DNA from: a virus
Virus record (IMG/VR): IMGVR_UViG_3300030328_002954
Span: 1 to 26,750 of that record
Strand: one strand, 5' to 3'
DNA length: 26,750 bases
Both the position numbers and the translations under genes were made by a program. Below are positions 1-9,312 of this stretch, piece after piece. Under the pieces are notes generated by a model. The model did no database searches and had not been told where the DNA came from. It saw nothing but the letters and a program-made list of their open reading frames with translations. Every line of letters begins with the position of its first letter. Position 1 is the first letter of the stretch.

Positions 1-3000
1 TCAGCTACAGAACCATCAAGATAAAAGTACGTTGCTGTACCGCCACTACCATCGTCGCATTGGAAGATAATGTCCTTATTATCCGTGCCATTGGAGATAT
101 AAAGATCCCCCGTTTGGTTAACAATCTTTGTATCCGTACCATTGTGGGTCATGTAGAAATCCGCAGTACCGTCATTTCCAAGCGTCAAGTAAGTGTTATC
201 TGCGAACTCTAAAGCGTCAGCACTCTCGTCCCAAAGTAAATACTTACCACTCGTAGCTCCGAAAAACTTTACGTCATGCCCTGTATCATCCACTCCAACT
301 GTAATCCCTTGGTTAAAGTGCCATGAGTTAGTTGAATTAGTCCAGTTGATTGTATAATCACTAGCACCTTTTAAAGTAAATCCACCACCATCAGCCGTTG
401 TATCAGATGGGCTAGATACATTACCTATGATAATGTTCTTGTCCTCAACCGTCAGATTTGCCGTGTCTATAGTAGTCGTTGTGCCACTTACTGTTAGGTT
501 GCCGTTAACTGTAACGTCGTTGAATGTTTGGTTCGTACTACCTGAAACTGTTAGGTCACCAGTTATCGTTACACCAGCAGCAGTTGTATGTAACTTAGTA
601 GACCCGTTGTGCATTAAAAAACAAGAACCACCATCGGTAAACTGTGCTAGTCCATTACCATCAGTATCTTGGAAGTAAATAGCAGGGCCGTTTGTTTGGA
701 GATATAAACCTCCGTCACCATCGTCTTTTATAAAACTACTACCTCCACCGTGATAGATTTCTAGATCGCCACTATTTCCAAAAGTAGCTTTTATAGTATC
801 TGCATGTTTAGTGTCTTTATCGAATTGCGTCATTCCTGCCGAACCATCGATCCTTATATATTGAGTCATTCCACCAGAACCATCATCAGACTGGAAGACT
901 ATGTCTTTGTCAGTAGCATCATTACGGATATATAAGTCTCCCGTATAGTTACTAATATAACTATCTGAACTAGTATGTTTAATTCTAAGATCTCTACTGT
1001 CACCAAAAGCAAGTTCACTAAGGTCAGGGAAGACCGTGAAAGGGTTACCAGAAGATGCAGAACCATCTAAATAGAAGTAGGTTTCGTTGCCACCACTGCC
1101 ATCATCACATGAAAAAATTATATCTTTATCATCGGCAGAATTTTTAATGATTAAATCTCCTGTGTAGTTGTTTATAGTCGAATCAGTCCCATCATGTGAA
1201 ATTCTTAAATCAAAATCACCTCCTATTTGTAATATTGAATTATCAGGAAACACTGTAATAGGATTACCACTTGAAGCTGACCCATCTAAGTAGAAATAGG
1301 TTTCATTCCCACCTGACCCATCGTCGCTTCGGAAAACAATATCTTTATCATCAGCGTTGTTGGTTATGTATAGGTTACCAGTAGAATTATTTATATAAGT
1401 ATGACTGCCATCATGTACTAAACCAAAATCAGCACCAGTTCCAAAACGTAAATGCGCATTATCTGGGAAAACTGTGTTAGGCTCTCCACTTGACAATGAA
1501 CCATCTAAGTAGAAATAAGTTTCTACTCCACCACTACCATCGTCTGATTGAAATATAATATCCTTGTCGTCTGTGCTTTGTCTTATGTAAAGGTCACCGT
1601 TGTTTTCCTGAATGTATGAATCAGTGCCATTGTTGATTATCTGTAAATTGCCACTGTTACCAAACCTTAATGATGAGTCATTAGGGAATAATGTTGTTGG
1701 GTAACCTGCCCCTCCGAAACTTCCATCTAATCTAAAGTAAGTTGCAACACTGCCATCACCGTAATCACTTTGAAAAATTATATCTTTATCATCTGCATGG
1801 TTTTTAATGTATAAATCACCATTAGTATTCTCAAATATAGTATCAGTACCAGTGTGGTATAATGATGCATCATTACCATTTCCGAAACGTGCAATAACAT
1901 TGTCTCCAAATCTAATGTGCTTAGAGGCAACTGTATGTGCTAACCCACCGTCAAAACGGAAATATTCTGCCGTTCCGCCAGAGCCATCATCACAATAAAA
2001 CCTTATATCACCATCATTAGTGTTTTGTGTGATGTCAATATCCCCACCATTGTTTTGTATACTAGCCCCTAGACCAGTGTGCCTTATGAGTAAGTTTCCA
2101 GCATCTCCAAAACCTAAGAAAGAATTGTTTGGGAAGATTGTATATGGATCTCCTGTAGATTTAGATCCATCTAAAAAGAAATAGGTTTCTTCTCCACCCG
2201 ACCCATTATCACTTTGAAATATAATATCTTTATCGTCTGCTCTGTTAACGATTCGTAAATCTCCAGTGAAGTTTCTAATTTCAGACTCAGCTCCTGAGTG
2301 ATATATAAGTAGGTCGCCGTCATCACCAAAACGAATAGATGCGTTGTCTGGAACTATTGTCTGCGGAAATCCAGACGCAGACGCACCACCATCTAAACGG
2401 AAGTATGTAGCTAAACCTCCGCTACCGTCATCCGATTGGAAAATTATGTCTTTATCGTCTGCGGAATTATAAAATACCAAATCACCTGTGGAAGATGATA
2501 AATATGAATTACTACCATCGTGCCATAGACCCATGTCCCCGCCTGTACCTAATAGTATCTTACTTTGGTCAGGGAATCTTGTGTAGACGTTAGTCCCGTC
2601 AGCTAAAGATCCATCTAAATAGAAATAGGTTTCTACACCACCAGAACCATCATCGCAGCGGAAAACTATGTCATGGTCATTGCCCCCATTTTCAATTATT
2701 AGGTTTCCAGCGTTTTGAGTATTAGAAACATAAGAATGAGTCCCATCATGATAAAGTTGTAAATCGTCACTTGCACCAAGCCTTACTTTTTGGTTATCCC
2801 CTAAATCTATATGTGAGCCTATTGTAGTAGCCCCACCGCCTGTGCCAGCAAATTCTACTGAGCCAGATGTACTAAGTGTCATTCTAGTACCAGCGTTAGT
2901 TTTTAATTGCAACTCATGGTTTGAGTCTGTGCCAATTACACCTCTTGCTGCTTGAGCTTGTAAATTAATTAAAGCACCTGATGCTCTTTCGATTTCAACC

Positions 3001-3926
3001 TCTCCATTCCCTGTTGATTTAACATGAAGTTGAGCGTTTACTGTGCTACCTGTTCCGATTCCTAAATGACCACTACTGTCTAGCCTCATTCTTTCCGCTG
3101 TACCTGTTACATCAATGACAAAGTTGCCATCACCAAATGTAAGGTTATCGGAAGAGTTCATTGAGACAGCAGATATAACTCCACCACCTGCTGTTTCTGT
3201 TAAGAAGGATCTTGTGTTATCTACACGAACATCTCCACCTTCAAGCTGAAGCATTGCTTGCCCTGCTGTTCCACCAATCGTTAAACGGCCGTCGGAATGA
3301 AGGCGCAATCTTTCAGTACCACCTGCGGTAAATGCTAAAGTGTTGGCCGTCGGTCGGAATATTCCTGTGTCGGTATCTAAATTAAATCTAACACTTGGAG
3401 ATGAAGCAGTACCGTCACCATGATAAACAGTGTTAACTTTTAAATTACCTAACGTACCACTAAAAACTTCTGAGCTGTTTGTAGCCGCAGTTAAAAATGT
3501 AAAAGCACTTTCAGAATCGTCGTAACCAAAGAAACCTACCTTTGGATTAGAACCATCATGGTAACGGAACTCAATACCTCTATCTTTATTGTCATCAGAT
3601 GAAGGAGCCGTGTCACCACCTATGGTGAATACAGGGTCGTCAATCGTGACCACCGTGCTGTTAAAAGAAGTCGTGGTTCCTGTTACATCCAAATCCCCCG
3701 CTATGATCAGCTTATCCGCACTCTCATCCCACTGTAAATACTTACCACTTGTAGCTCCAAAGAACTTTACGTCGTGACCTAAATCATTGACCCCTACAGT
3801 TAAAGTACCTCCTAATTGTAGGTTGCCTCCGATAGTACCACCCGCTAAAAGATTATACGAGCCATCATTGAGGCTCGCAGATATAGTGTTCGTTACTTCG
3901 GTTATTTTAACTACTTGGTCAGCCAT
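1..3926 (-). CDS. Long repetitive tail fibre / receptor-binding-type protein, partial (C-terminus beyond window)
   Basis: The frame is open from an ATG at 3926 to the left edge, giving at least 1308 residues without a stop. Residues 1-368 are a leader with phage-fibre style Gly/Thr/Ser-rich beta sequence. From about residue 369 a unit of 72-75 residues recurs, with core motifs like LYHDGSxSYI, GDLxIxNxADDKDIIFQSDDGSGG and TYFxLDGS. I count ten recognisable LDGS-type units and one degenerate unit (near 670). A module with core HDVKFFGATSGKYL occurs twice, near residue 60 and again near residue 1220, bracketing most of the array. This repeat style is typical of marine phage fibre proteins. The product probably forms a trimeric, extended fibre for host attachment. 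Its ATG overlaps the upstream stop (TAATG), so it is translationally coupled. Sure it is a fibre-type structural protein; the exact receptor role is inferred. Confidence 0.85.
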   Translation of the reverse strand, partial: MADQVVKITEVTNTISASLNDGSYNLLAGGTIGGNLQLGGTLTVGVNDLGHDVKFFGATSGKYLQWDESADKLIIAGDLDVTGTTTSFNSTVVTIDDPVFTIGGDTAPSSDDNKDRGIEFRYHDGSNPKVGFFGYDDSESAFTFLTAATNSSEVFSGTLGNLKVNTVYHGDGTASSPSVRFNLDTDTGIFRPTANTLAFTAGGTERLRLHSDGRLTIGGTAGQAMLQLEGGDVRVDNTRSFLTETAGGGVISAVSMNSSDNLTFGDGNFVIDVTGTAERMRLDSSGHLGIGTGSTVNAQLHVKSTGNGEVEIERASGALINLQAQAARGVIGTDSNHELQLKTNAGTRMTLSTSGSVEFAGTGGGATTIGSHIDLGDNQKVRLGASDDLQLYHDGTHSYVSNTQNAGNLIIENGGNDHDIVFRCDDGSGGVETYFYLDGSLADGTNVYTRFPDQSKILLGTGGDMGLWHDGSNSYLSSSTGDLVFYNSADDKDIIFQSDDGSGGLATYFRLDGGASASGFPQTIVPDNASIRFGDDGDLLIYHSGAESEIRNFTGDLRIVNRADDKDIIFQSDNGSGGEETYFFLDGSKSTGDPYTIFPNNSFLGFGDAGNLLIRHTGLGASIQNNGGDIDITQNTNDGDIRFYCDDGSGGTAEYFRFDGGLAHTVASKHIRFGDNVIARFGNGNDASLYHTGTDTIFENTNGDLYIKNHADDKDIIFQSDYGDGSVATYFRLDGSFGGAGYPTTLFPNDSSLRFGNSGNLQIINNGTDSYIQENNGDLYIRQSTDDKDIIFQSDDGSGGVETYFYLDGSLSSGEPNTVFPDNAHLRFGTGADFGLVHDGSHTYINNSTGNLYITNNADDKDIVFRSDDGSGGNETYFYLDGSASSGNPITVFPDNSILQIGGDFDLRISHDGTDSTINNYTGDLIIKNSADDKDIIFSCDDGSGGNETYFYLDGSASSGNPFTVFPDLSELAFGDSRDLRIKHTSSDSYISNYTGDLYIRNDATDKDIVFQSDDGSGGMTQYIRIDGSAGMTQFDKDTKHADTIKATFGNSGDLEIYHGGGSSFIKDDGDGGLYLQTNGPAIYFQDTDGNGLAQFTDGGSCFLMHNGSTKLHTTAAGVTITGDLTVSGSTNQTFNDVTVNGNLTVSGTTTTIDTANLTVEDKNIIIGNVSSPSDTTADGGGFTLKGASDYTINWTNSTNSWHFNQGITVGVDDTGHDVKFFGATSGKYLLWDESADALEFADNTYLTLGNDGTADFYMTHNGTDTKIVNQTGDLYISNGTDNKDIIFQCDDGSGGTATYFYLDGSVA

Positions 3927-4564
3927 TATATAATTTCTGCTTTGATATCAAATCTTAATCTTATTGAGTGTATTGCTTCTGTAGAGGCCACATCAGTATC
4001 TGTTATTTGTAAGTCCCCAAAGACTGTAACATCTTCGTTAGGTAATGCAGTTGATTCAGCACCACTCCAATAAAGGACTATGTTAGGTAAACTGCTCGTG
4101 CTTCCAATGTTTGGAAAACGTATTCTACCTGAAGAGTTTTGATTACTACCACTTGTGTTACTAGTCAGTGTATCTACTTCAGGTCCATTAAAAGAGTTAC
4201 CTATCTTCCTACGCAAAACTAATTTTGCAGTAAACTGAGCATCTGAGGTATAAAAGTTTTTAGAAGGGACAACAGCCGTTTCATCATCTGCGATGTTAGC
4301 ACTAAGGTCATTAGCACTAGATCCATCAGAAGTTAAGGTAGTTGTTCCTACAAGTGCGTCTTGTGATAGTATAATAGTAGCCCCACTTGAAAATAAAACA
4401 GTAGTACCTGCTGGCATAAACTTATCCAAAGCATCAATCGTTACAGTATCTGCTCCTGCTGAAGCAGACCCATTTGCAACAGGCGTTGCACTACTTGGGG
4501 CAAACGCTAAAGATATATTAACTGATTTACCCCTCTTTAATTCTATGGGTGATATTTCGGACAT
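3926..4564 (-). CDS. Putative virion structural protein, beta-rich
   Basis: A 212-residue protein lying directly before the fibre gene, with its stop overlapping the fibre start by one base. The central part (about residues 30-95) is rich in Gly, Ala, Thr and Ser. It has the pattern PAGTTVLFSSGATIILSQ followed by a GTTTL stretch, a short beta-strand pattern seen in small phage decoration and baseplate-type domains. The C-terminal half continues as beta-prone sequence ending in RLRFDIKAEII. There is no signal peptide or membrane segment. No family is recognised with confidence. By position it may be a fibre-attachment, appendage or decoration protein. The gap to the gene upstream is 2 bp, so it belongs to the late structural operon. 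Confidence 0.6.
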   Translation of the reverse strand: MSEISPIELKRGKSVNISLAFAPSSATPVANGSASAGADTVTIDALDKFMPAGTTVLFSSGATIILSQDALVGTTTLTSDGSSANDLSANIADDETAVVPSKNFYTSDAQFTAKLVLRRKIGNSFNGPEVDTLTSNTSGSNQNSSGRIRFPNIGSTSSLPNIVLYWSGAESTALPNEDVTVFGDLQITDTDVASTEAIHSIRLRFDIKAEII

Positions 4565-4566
4565 GA

Positions 4567-4869
4567 TTACTTAGAAGCATTATATGCTATTGCTTTTCCA
4601 GTAGTACTGGATGTACTACCAATAACAACACTAGTAAATTGCCCATAAATAGTTACCCCTGCTGGAACAGTAACCGTTGAAAACGCTGTTGTGTTTGCTA
4701 TAGCATCTCCTTGAATATCTTTATTTAATTCAGACCAAGTCAAGGTTATGTTAGTAGTGTCGTGCAAAGAAGTAATAGCACAAAACTCTCCAGTTATTGT
4801 GTTACCATGAGTAACATAAGCAGCTCCTGCTTCTCCGTATATTCCTTTTAATGTTCTGTTTTCAGCCAT
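4567..4869 (-). CDS. Small hypothetical virion-associated protein
   Basis: A 100-residue protein in the structural operon, ending 2 bp before the next gene's start. It is beta-rich, with Thr and Ala abundant, and has the sequence VTVPAGVTIYGQFTSVVIGS followed by GKAIAYNASK at the C-terminus. Small proteins of this look, ending in a Gly-Lys-x-Ile-Ala-Tyr motif, are frequent among unassigned structural genes of marine phages; I do not know a function. The start codon follows an A/T-only leader with no Shine-Dalgarno sequence. It could be a decoration or fibre-base protein. Confidence 0.6.
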   Translation of the reverse strand: MAENRTLKGIYGEAGAAYVTHGNTITGEFCAITSLHDTTNITLTWSELNKDIQGDAIANTTAFSTVTVPAGVTIYGQFTSVVIGSTSSTTGKAIAYNASK

Positions 4870-4901
4870 AATATAATTTGTTTGTTTAGTTATTAAAATT
4901 G

Positions 4902-5861
4902 TTAATACATTCCAGATATACCACCACCAACGCCACCTGGAGCTATCTTCAAAGTTGGTTTAGCTGCTCCTCTATAAGAGTCAGTATCTTCTTCTAAAAG
5001 TTGTGCCACAGTCCCCCAATGGTACTGCGCTCTTTGTAAATCTGCGTTATCCTCTGCTAACTTTGCTAAAAGGGCATGCTTCAAAAGAGAGTTAGAGGGC
5101 ATGTGTACTAAATCAGTAGTACTATCAACATCTACCCATTTACGCTTTAAAAGCATGTGAGCCGATGAAGAAGAATTAGTACCACCTATTCTAAACCTCC
5201 TATAGCGTACACTCCCAGATCCACTATTTAAGTCAGCTAAAGTAACAGCATCAAAACTATCATCGAAAGGATCTGCTATAACCCTTACAGTGTATCCATC
5301 AGGGATTTTGTTGTAAGTTATTTGTTTTATACTAGATATATTAACTCCAGATCCCGTATCTGCTGTGGTTGTTTCATTCAACTTAAAGTCCATAAAACCA
5401 TCTCCAGTAGTAGAACCCTCGTATAAAACGTCCACAGTAAAGGGATCAGTAGGTAAAGTATTTTGATAGTTTTTTATGGCTTGAAGCTCAAGCTGGTACG
5501 CATAAGCAGTTTTTATATCTCTATAAGTAGGGGCGTAGCCATCATCAATAAAAGCCCCCAATAAAGTGTCATCTTGAGAGTTAGTCCCTACCATTTTATA
5601 GTCGTGCCACAAAGAATGGACAGGTAATGGGTTGTCATCTAGTATTCCAGCTACTATTGAGTCGGTATCTTGCGGAAGGGATACATAACCATCTGAAGCA
5701 TCTTGCGTATGTTCAACAAGCATTTCACGCCAATACCCCATCTTATAAATACGAGGCATAACCTCGTTTAAAGCATTACGGAAATCTTCTTGCTCAGAAG
5801 CAGAAGCGTCTAAATATTGAGAATGGGTGGCGAATAGTTGTTCTGTAGTTTTAGCTGGCAC
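4902..5861 (-). CDS. Putative virion protein (neck / head-tail adaptor candidate)
   Basis: A 319-residue soluble protein. The N-terminal quarter looks helical (EQLFATHSQYLDASASEQEDFRNALNEVMPRIYKMGYW). It is followed by a motif-like stretch where a hydrophobic strand leads into LPQDTDSIVAGILDDNPLPVHSLWHDYKMVG. The middle holds short beta stretches with RVIADPFDDSF, and the C-terminal part is helical again (LLKHALLAKLAEDNADLQRAQYHWG), ending in a Gly-rich tail. It resembles unassigned phage structural proteins sitting between capsid and fibre genes. A helix, beta and helix layout would suit a connector or tail-tube adaptor, but this is inference from position and composition. No catalytic motif is visible. 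Confidence 0.6.
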   Translation of the reverse strand: MPAKTTEQLFATHSQYLDASASEQEDFRNALNEVMPRIYKMGYWREMLVEHTQDASDGYVSLPQDTDSIVAGILDDNPLPVHSLWHDYKMVGTNSQDDTLLGAFIDDGYAPTYRDIKTAYAYQLELQAIKNYQNTLPTDPFTVDVLYEGSTTGDGFMDFKLNETTTADTGSGVNISSIKQITYNKIPDGYTVRVIADPFDDSFDAVTLADLNSGSGSVRYRRFRIGGTNSSSSAHMLLKRKWVDVDSTTDLVHMPSNSLLKHALLAKLAEDNADLQRAQYHWGTVAQLLEEDTDSYRGAAKPTLKIAPGGVGGGISGMY

Positions 5862-5906
5862 AGTATGTTAAATATAAGGGCTTTACAAAGCAATTCAACC
5901 CATGAA

Positions 5907-6596
5907 CTAATGCCAATTACGAGCTTTTAACTGAGAATTACATATATTACTCATTCCAGCGCACTGCCCTGCTAACCAAATAGGGGGGCAGTACACATTC
6001 CATTCTTGTCTCCTGTGTGCGACTTCTAACTGATGATCAAAATGGTGGCTTTTTTTATTAAAATAATCACTAGCCTGATTAATGTGGGAGTAAAATTTAC
6101 TGTAAGCCTTACTATTTAAGGCGTAAGCATGGCCTCTGTTAACACTTACTCCCCTTTTTACACAATTAATTTTAGTGTCCAGGGGAGCAATCCTGTGTTG
6201 ACCCCCTAAATATATTTGATCCCAGTCTTTAGGGACATTACTCATAAATTGGTTTAACAAATCAAGAGGGCTTTGAATGAACTCGACATCGTCTTCTAGG
6301 ATTAATATAGAATTTAAACCTTCCCCTAGAGTAGTTTTCTCCATTATAACCCCCTCAACCACATTACTATGCGATCTAAAGCACCCCCAAGCAGCATTAC
6401 CACTCTTAAAATAAGACGGGCAGGAGGTTTCGTCTCCTATAATGGCTGAGTAAACAGTGACTTCTGACCTATCGGCTAAACCTTCAAGCTCAATATGATC
6501 AAAAAAATTATTTAATCTGTCTGGCCTATCATACCTGTTAATAACAAAAATACGGTCAAACCAATCTGTAAGCGTTTTATTGCCCAAAGAATCCAC
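5907..6596 (-). CDS. Family 25-type glycosyltransferase (LPS / collagen-galactosyltransferase fold)
   Basis: A 229-residue protein with the layout of GT25 enzymes. Residues 15-28 read RIFVINRYDRPDRL, the nucleotide-sugar strand-loop with its DR pair. Residues 68-81 (AAWGCFRSHSNVVE) match the usual GxxGCxxSH motif. Residues 98-104 (LILEDDV) hold the acidic EDD metal-binding motif. WDQIYLGG near 125 and HAYALNSKAYSKF near 156 match later conserved blocks. It should transfer a sugar from a nucleotide sugar to an acceptor that cannot be read from sequence. The start is GTG, 6 bp after the upstream stop; no ATG lies early enough to keep the first strand. It sits between structural genes, which suggests glycosylation of a virion protein, though modification of host surface glycan is possible. 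Confidence 0.8.
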   Translation of the reverse strand: MDSLGNKTLTDWFDRIFVINRYDRPDRLNNFFDHIELEGLADRSEVTVYSAIIGDETSCPSYFKSGNAAWGCFRSHSNVVEGVIMEKTTLGEGLNSILILEDDVEFIQSPLDLLNQFMSNVPKDWDQIYLGGQHRIAPLDTKINCVKRGVSVNRGHAYALNSKAYSKFYSHINQASDYFNKKSHHFDHQLEVAHRRQEWNVYCPPIWLAGQCAGMSNICNSQLKARNWH

Positions 6597-6602
6597 AAAT
6601 GT

Positions 6603-7811
6603 TTATGTAGTATTAGAATAAGAAGTAGATGTAGCACTGCCCCCAGCACTTCCTTGAGGTGATTCAGTTTGCTGACTGTAAGAAGACTCTAGATTATCAG
6701 GAAGATCTCCTGTGTCTACATAACCTGTGGTATCCGAGGTTCCTGCACTACCAGCTGCTCCTGTGCCACCAAAAGCAGTAGACCCTGTATCAACGGTGGG
6801 AATAGCATTTATGTCTTCAACTATAGTGTCAAAGCCTGGCCTAAGAGTTCTTTGGCTAGGTCTAGCATTTACTTCATCTACAATAGTATCAAAACCTGGC
6901 CTTAGACTAACTCCTTCAGGTTGGTTGGTTGATGAACCTCCTAAAGAAGTTGGTTGAGGTGATTGGACATTTACGTCAGGGTCAGGGTTAACTGGTGGGG
7001 CATCAAAAGTCTCTGTAGACGTAGACTCTTCTGGTGGCACTGTTGTAAAAGAATAATCGCCCCCATCACTTCCAGCGGGGGCTTCTGAATTATCTACAAT
7101 TGTAGCCGCATAATACACATGGTCTTCTAAAGACTGCGTAATCTGAATGCCAGAATCTTGGGGTGAATTAAAAGAACCAATCTTTAAGTGATATCTACCT
7201 ATGTTAGGGGCTTTTCTAAGTAGCTTGTTATTTACTTTTTCTAAAACCCCACAAGGTTCTTCTTCCTCAAGCTCTTGTCCTTTAGGAAGAAACTTAATAT
7301 CTGCTGCCGTAACTTTATGATTAGGGGCATCAACAAAAAATCTTAAATAAACAGTCCCATAGGAATTGGGTGGGGGCTCGCCATTTGGTTGAAGCTTGCC
7401 TGTCCGTAACTTACAATACTTTGTAGTAGATCCTTTATCTTGATCAATAAAACTCGCTGGGTCTATACTTCCTAAACCTGCAATTAAACTCTGTCCTTTA
7501 ATCCCAAAATAAGTAGTAGAGCTAACAGTAAATCCCTCAGTTTGAATTGCATTAATACTATAAAACATAGTTCCATAATAACATCTTAACTCAGTCTCAT
7601 CGTCATCACCCACATGGTACTCTAACTCATAGGGATGGTATAACTTGTTGCCTTCATTGCCTTGGGGGAAAACTTGTATATCCCCTTGCCCTCCAAAACT
7701 ATTTTCAAAAGGAACGTCTTGGCCAGGACCAAATTTATAGTCCCAATTTTCAATATTACCTTCCCCTTCAATAGTGTGTCTTGGGCTCTGAGGAAATTCT
7801 TTTTCGTCCAT
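6603..7811 (-). CDS. Putative virion structural protein with low-complexity C-terminus and tandem repeat
   Basis: A 402-residue protein. Residues 1-250 are an ordered, mixed-composition domain with aromatic beta-like stretches (RCYYGTMFYSINAIQ, TVYLRFFVDAPNHKV, RYHLKIGSFNS). The C-terminal 150 residues are rich in Ser, Thr, Gly, Pro and Asp and look disordered. Inside this tail a unit with core LRPGFDTIV plus an acidic pair and NAxP occurs twice in tandem, encoded around 6800-6915. The order of folded head and flexible tail suits a virion appendage or adaptor. It starts 3 bp after the stop of the upstream gene and ends 6 bp before the glycosyltransferase. The Ser/Thr-rich tail is a conceivable acceptor for that enzyme, but this is speculation. 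Confidence 0.6.
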   Translation of the reverse strand: MDEKEFPQSPRHTIEGEGNIENWDYKFGPGQDVPFENSFGGQGDIQVFPQGNEGNKLYHPYELEYHVGDDDETELRCYYGTMFYSINAIQTEGFTVSSTTYFGIKGQSLIAGLGSIDPASFIDQDKGSTTKYCKLRTGKLQPNGEPPPNSYGTVYLRFFVDAPNHKVTAADIKFLPKGQELEEEEPCGVLEKVNNKLLRKAPNIGRYHLKIGSFNSPQDSGIQITQSLEDHVYYAATIVDNSEAPAGSDGGDYSFTTVPPEESTSTETFDAPPVNPDPDVNVQSPQPTSLGGSSTNQPEGVSLRPGFDTIVDEVNARPSQRTLRPGFDTIVEDINAIPTVDTGSTAFGGTGAAGSAGTSDTTGYVDTGDLPDNLESSYSQQTESPQGSAGGSATSTSYSNTT

Positions 7812-7814
7812 ATC

Positions 7815-9308
7815 TTAACTTGGATCTGCTGCGTAAGTGGGGTCTTGTACGGTTATGTTAGGGGCGTGTACTGTTATTTTTGTCCTTACATAACCACCTC
7901 TAAAAGGTTGTTGAGAATCAGAAACAACTAAACTTGCGGGCCAATCAGTATAGTTAGTTCTACCGTAGTTAAATTGAACTACTTCGTTGTTGTATATAGG
8001 GTGCTCAGTTCCTGTGCTAACACCTAAAAATAAAGCTTTATGCAAAGTCTGCTTAACATTTGTCTTAATCAGTGGAGTTACAAAGTTAATTGGAAGTGGC
8101 TGCATAGGTTGTAGATCTGTAAGCTCTGAAGTACTCCATTGTTTCTTGCGCCAGATCTTTTCTCTAATTGTTTTAGTAGGCCCAGTCCAAGTATCCCTCT
8201 TAAATGTCGGAAAAACAACAGTGTCACTACCTCCTTTACGCCTTTTCCAAGAGTACCCTATAATACCATCTTGATTACCATCCGTGGGATCTAGGTCGTT
8301 AAGAACAGCAGGCCAAGTATATGTTTCATTTGTCTGATACTTCTCTAGAACTACTTCCCCAGGATTACTCTTGTCAGTAACATTAGTAGTGTCTACAGGA
8401 GGCACTACTTGTCTTTCAAAAAGAACATACCAATTATCTGACAACTGTTTTCCCTCACGTTGAATGCCTAGTTCATCTGTGCCCCAAAAATTAGAAGTTC
8501 CAATAGGAGTAATTCCTGTAGCATAAGTAAGATCAGGATCTCTAAAAGCTGTTAAGGCATTAACAGCTCCTGTAGTTGATACCGTCGTCTCAGCATCATC
8601 AGTCGTCGCAAAAACAGTAGTAGCTTTTATTGTTTCCGTTTTATAAAACAAAGTTTCTTTATCTAAAAGAGCTCCTTTAGAAGGATCTGTAGCAGTTCCT
8701 CTATCCTCTGTAGAATTAGAAGTGTCCTCATGAAGTGTTATGTCATAAGCAAAGGAATCATCAGTTCTTATATTCCTAACAGGAATCTTTTTAATAAAAA
8801 CTTGTTGCTCAATAACATATAAAGAGTCTAAAGTTTCGTCGCCTGCCCTTACCTGTCTCCTTTCAAATAAAATATACTCAGGGTCAAAACCAACCGCATT
8901 TGTCGTAAAAGGATCGGCCTCTCTTGAGGGCATACTAGAACTAATTGCAGGAGTAGCTTCATCATAAGAAGTCCTTAAAGTTACATAAGTTCTGATAACA
9001 GTGTCATACCTAGACCCTGCTCCAGCAGATCTAAACTCCCAGTTATATTCATCTTGATCTGCTCTATCTACAACATAATACCATAACTGAAACTGGCCTT
9101 GGTCTTTGTCCCCATTTTTAATTAGCGATAATTTATGGTTGGGAAAATTAGCAGTGTCTGGGTGCGCTGTGCCATAAGATGTGTTATCAGCTGCATCAGC
9201 AGACCCTAAATTTTTACTCGCATCAACTAACTCAACTACCACCAAATCCGCTACTTTAGGAGTAGCGAATTCTATAATTCTTTGTCTCCTATTAGAGGAT
9301 AAAGCCAT
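7815..9308 (-). CDS. Putative large virion structural protein
   Basis: A 497-residue protein with no signal peptide or membrane helix. It is rich in Thr, Asp, Tyr and Trp with many short beta-prone stretches (QFQLWYYVVDRADQDEYNWEF, FIKKIPVRNI, NWYVLFERQVVPP) and ends in a strand-rich segment (GGYVRTKITVHAP). Phage tail or appendage proteins of this kind are common between capsid and fibre genes, and the family is not recognised. Its stop and the next start are 3 bp apart, and its start follows the upstream stop by 4 bp, so the block is one operon. It may form part of the tail tube, nozzle or an appendage; this rests on position alone. Confidence 0.6.
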   Translation of the reverse strand: MALSSNRRQRIIEFATPKVADLVVVELVDASKNLGSADAADNTSYGTAHPDTANFPNHKLSLIKNGDKDQGQFQLWYYVVDRADQDEYNWEFRSAGAGSRYDTVIRTYVTLRTSYDEATPAISSSMPSREADPFTTNAVGFDPEYILFERRQVRAGDETLDSLYVIEQQVFIKKIPVRNIRTDDSFAYDITLHEDTSNSTEDRGTATDPSKGALLDKETLFYKTETIKATTVFATTDDAETTVSTTGAVNALTAFRDPDLTYATGITPIGTSNFWGTDELGIQREGKQLSDNWYVLFERQVVPPVDTTNVTDKSNPGEVVLEKYQTNETYTWPAVLNDLDPTDGNQDGIIGYSWKRRKGGSDTVVFPTFKRDTWTGPTKTIREKIWRKKQWSTSELTDLQPMQPLPINFVTPLIKTNVKQTLHKALFLGVSTGTEHPIYNNEVVQFNYGRTNYTDWPASLVVSDSQQPFRGGYVRTKITVHAPNITVQDPTYAADPS

Positions 9309-9312
9309 AAAC

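Noticed and set aside
1-3926. Diversity-generating retroelement acting on the fibre repeats
   Set aside because: No reverse transcriptase or template repeat is present in the window, and the differences between units are spread over all bases.
4293-4574. Plus-strand reading frames opposite the structural genes (for example here, 6727-6957, 7662-7931 and 14935-15222)
   Set aside because: They are antisense to long, well-supported genes, with no ribosome site and biased composition.
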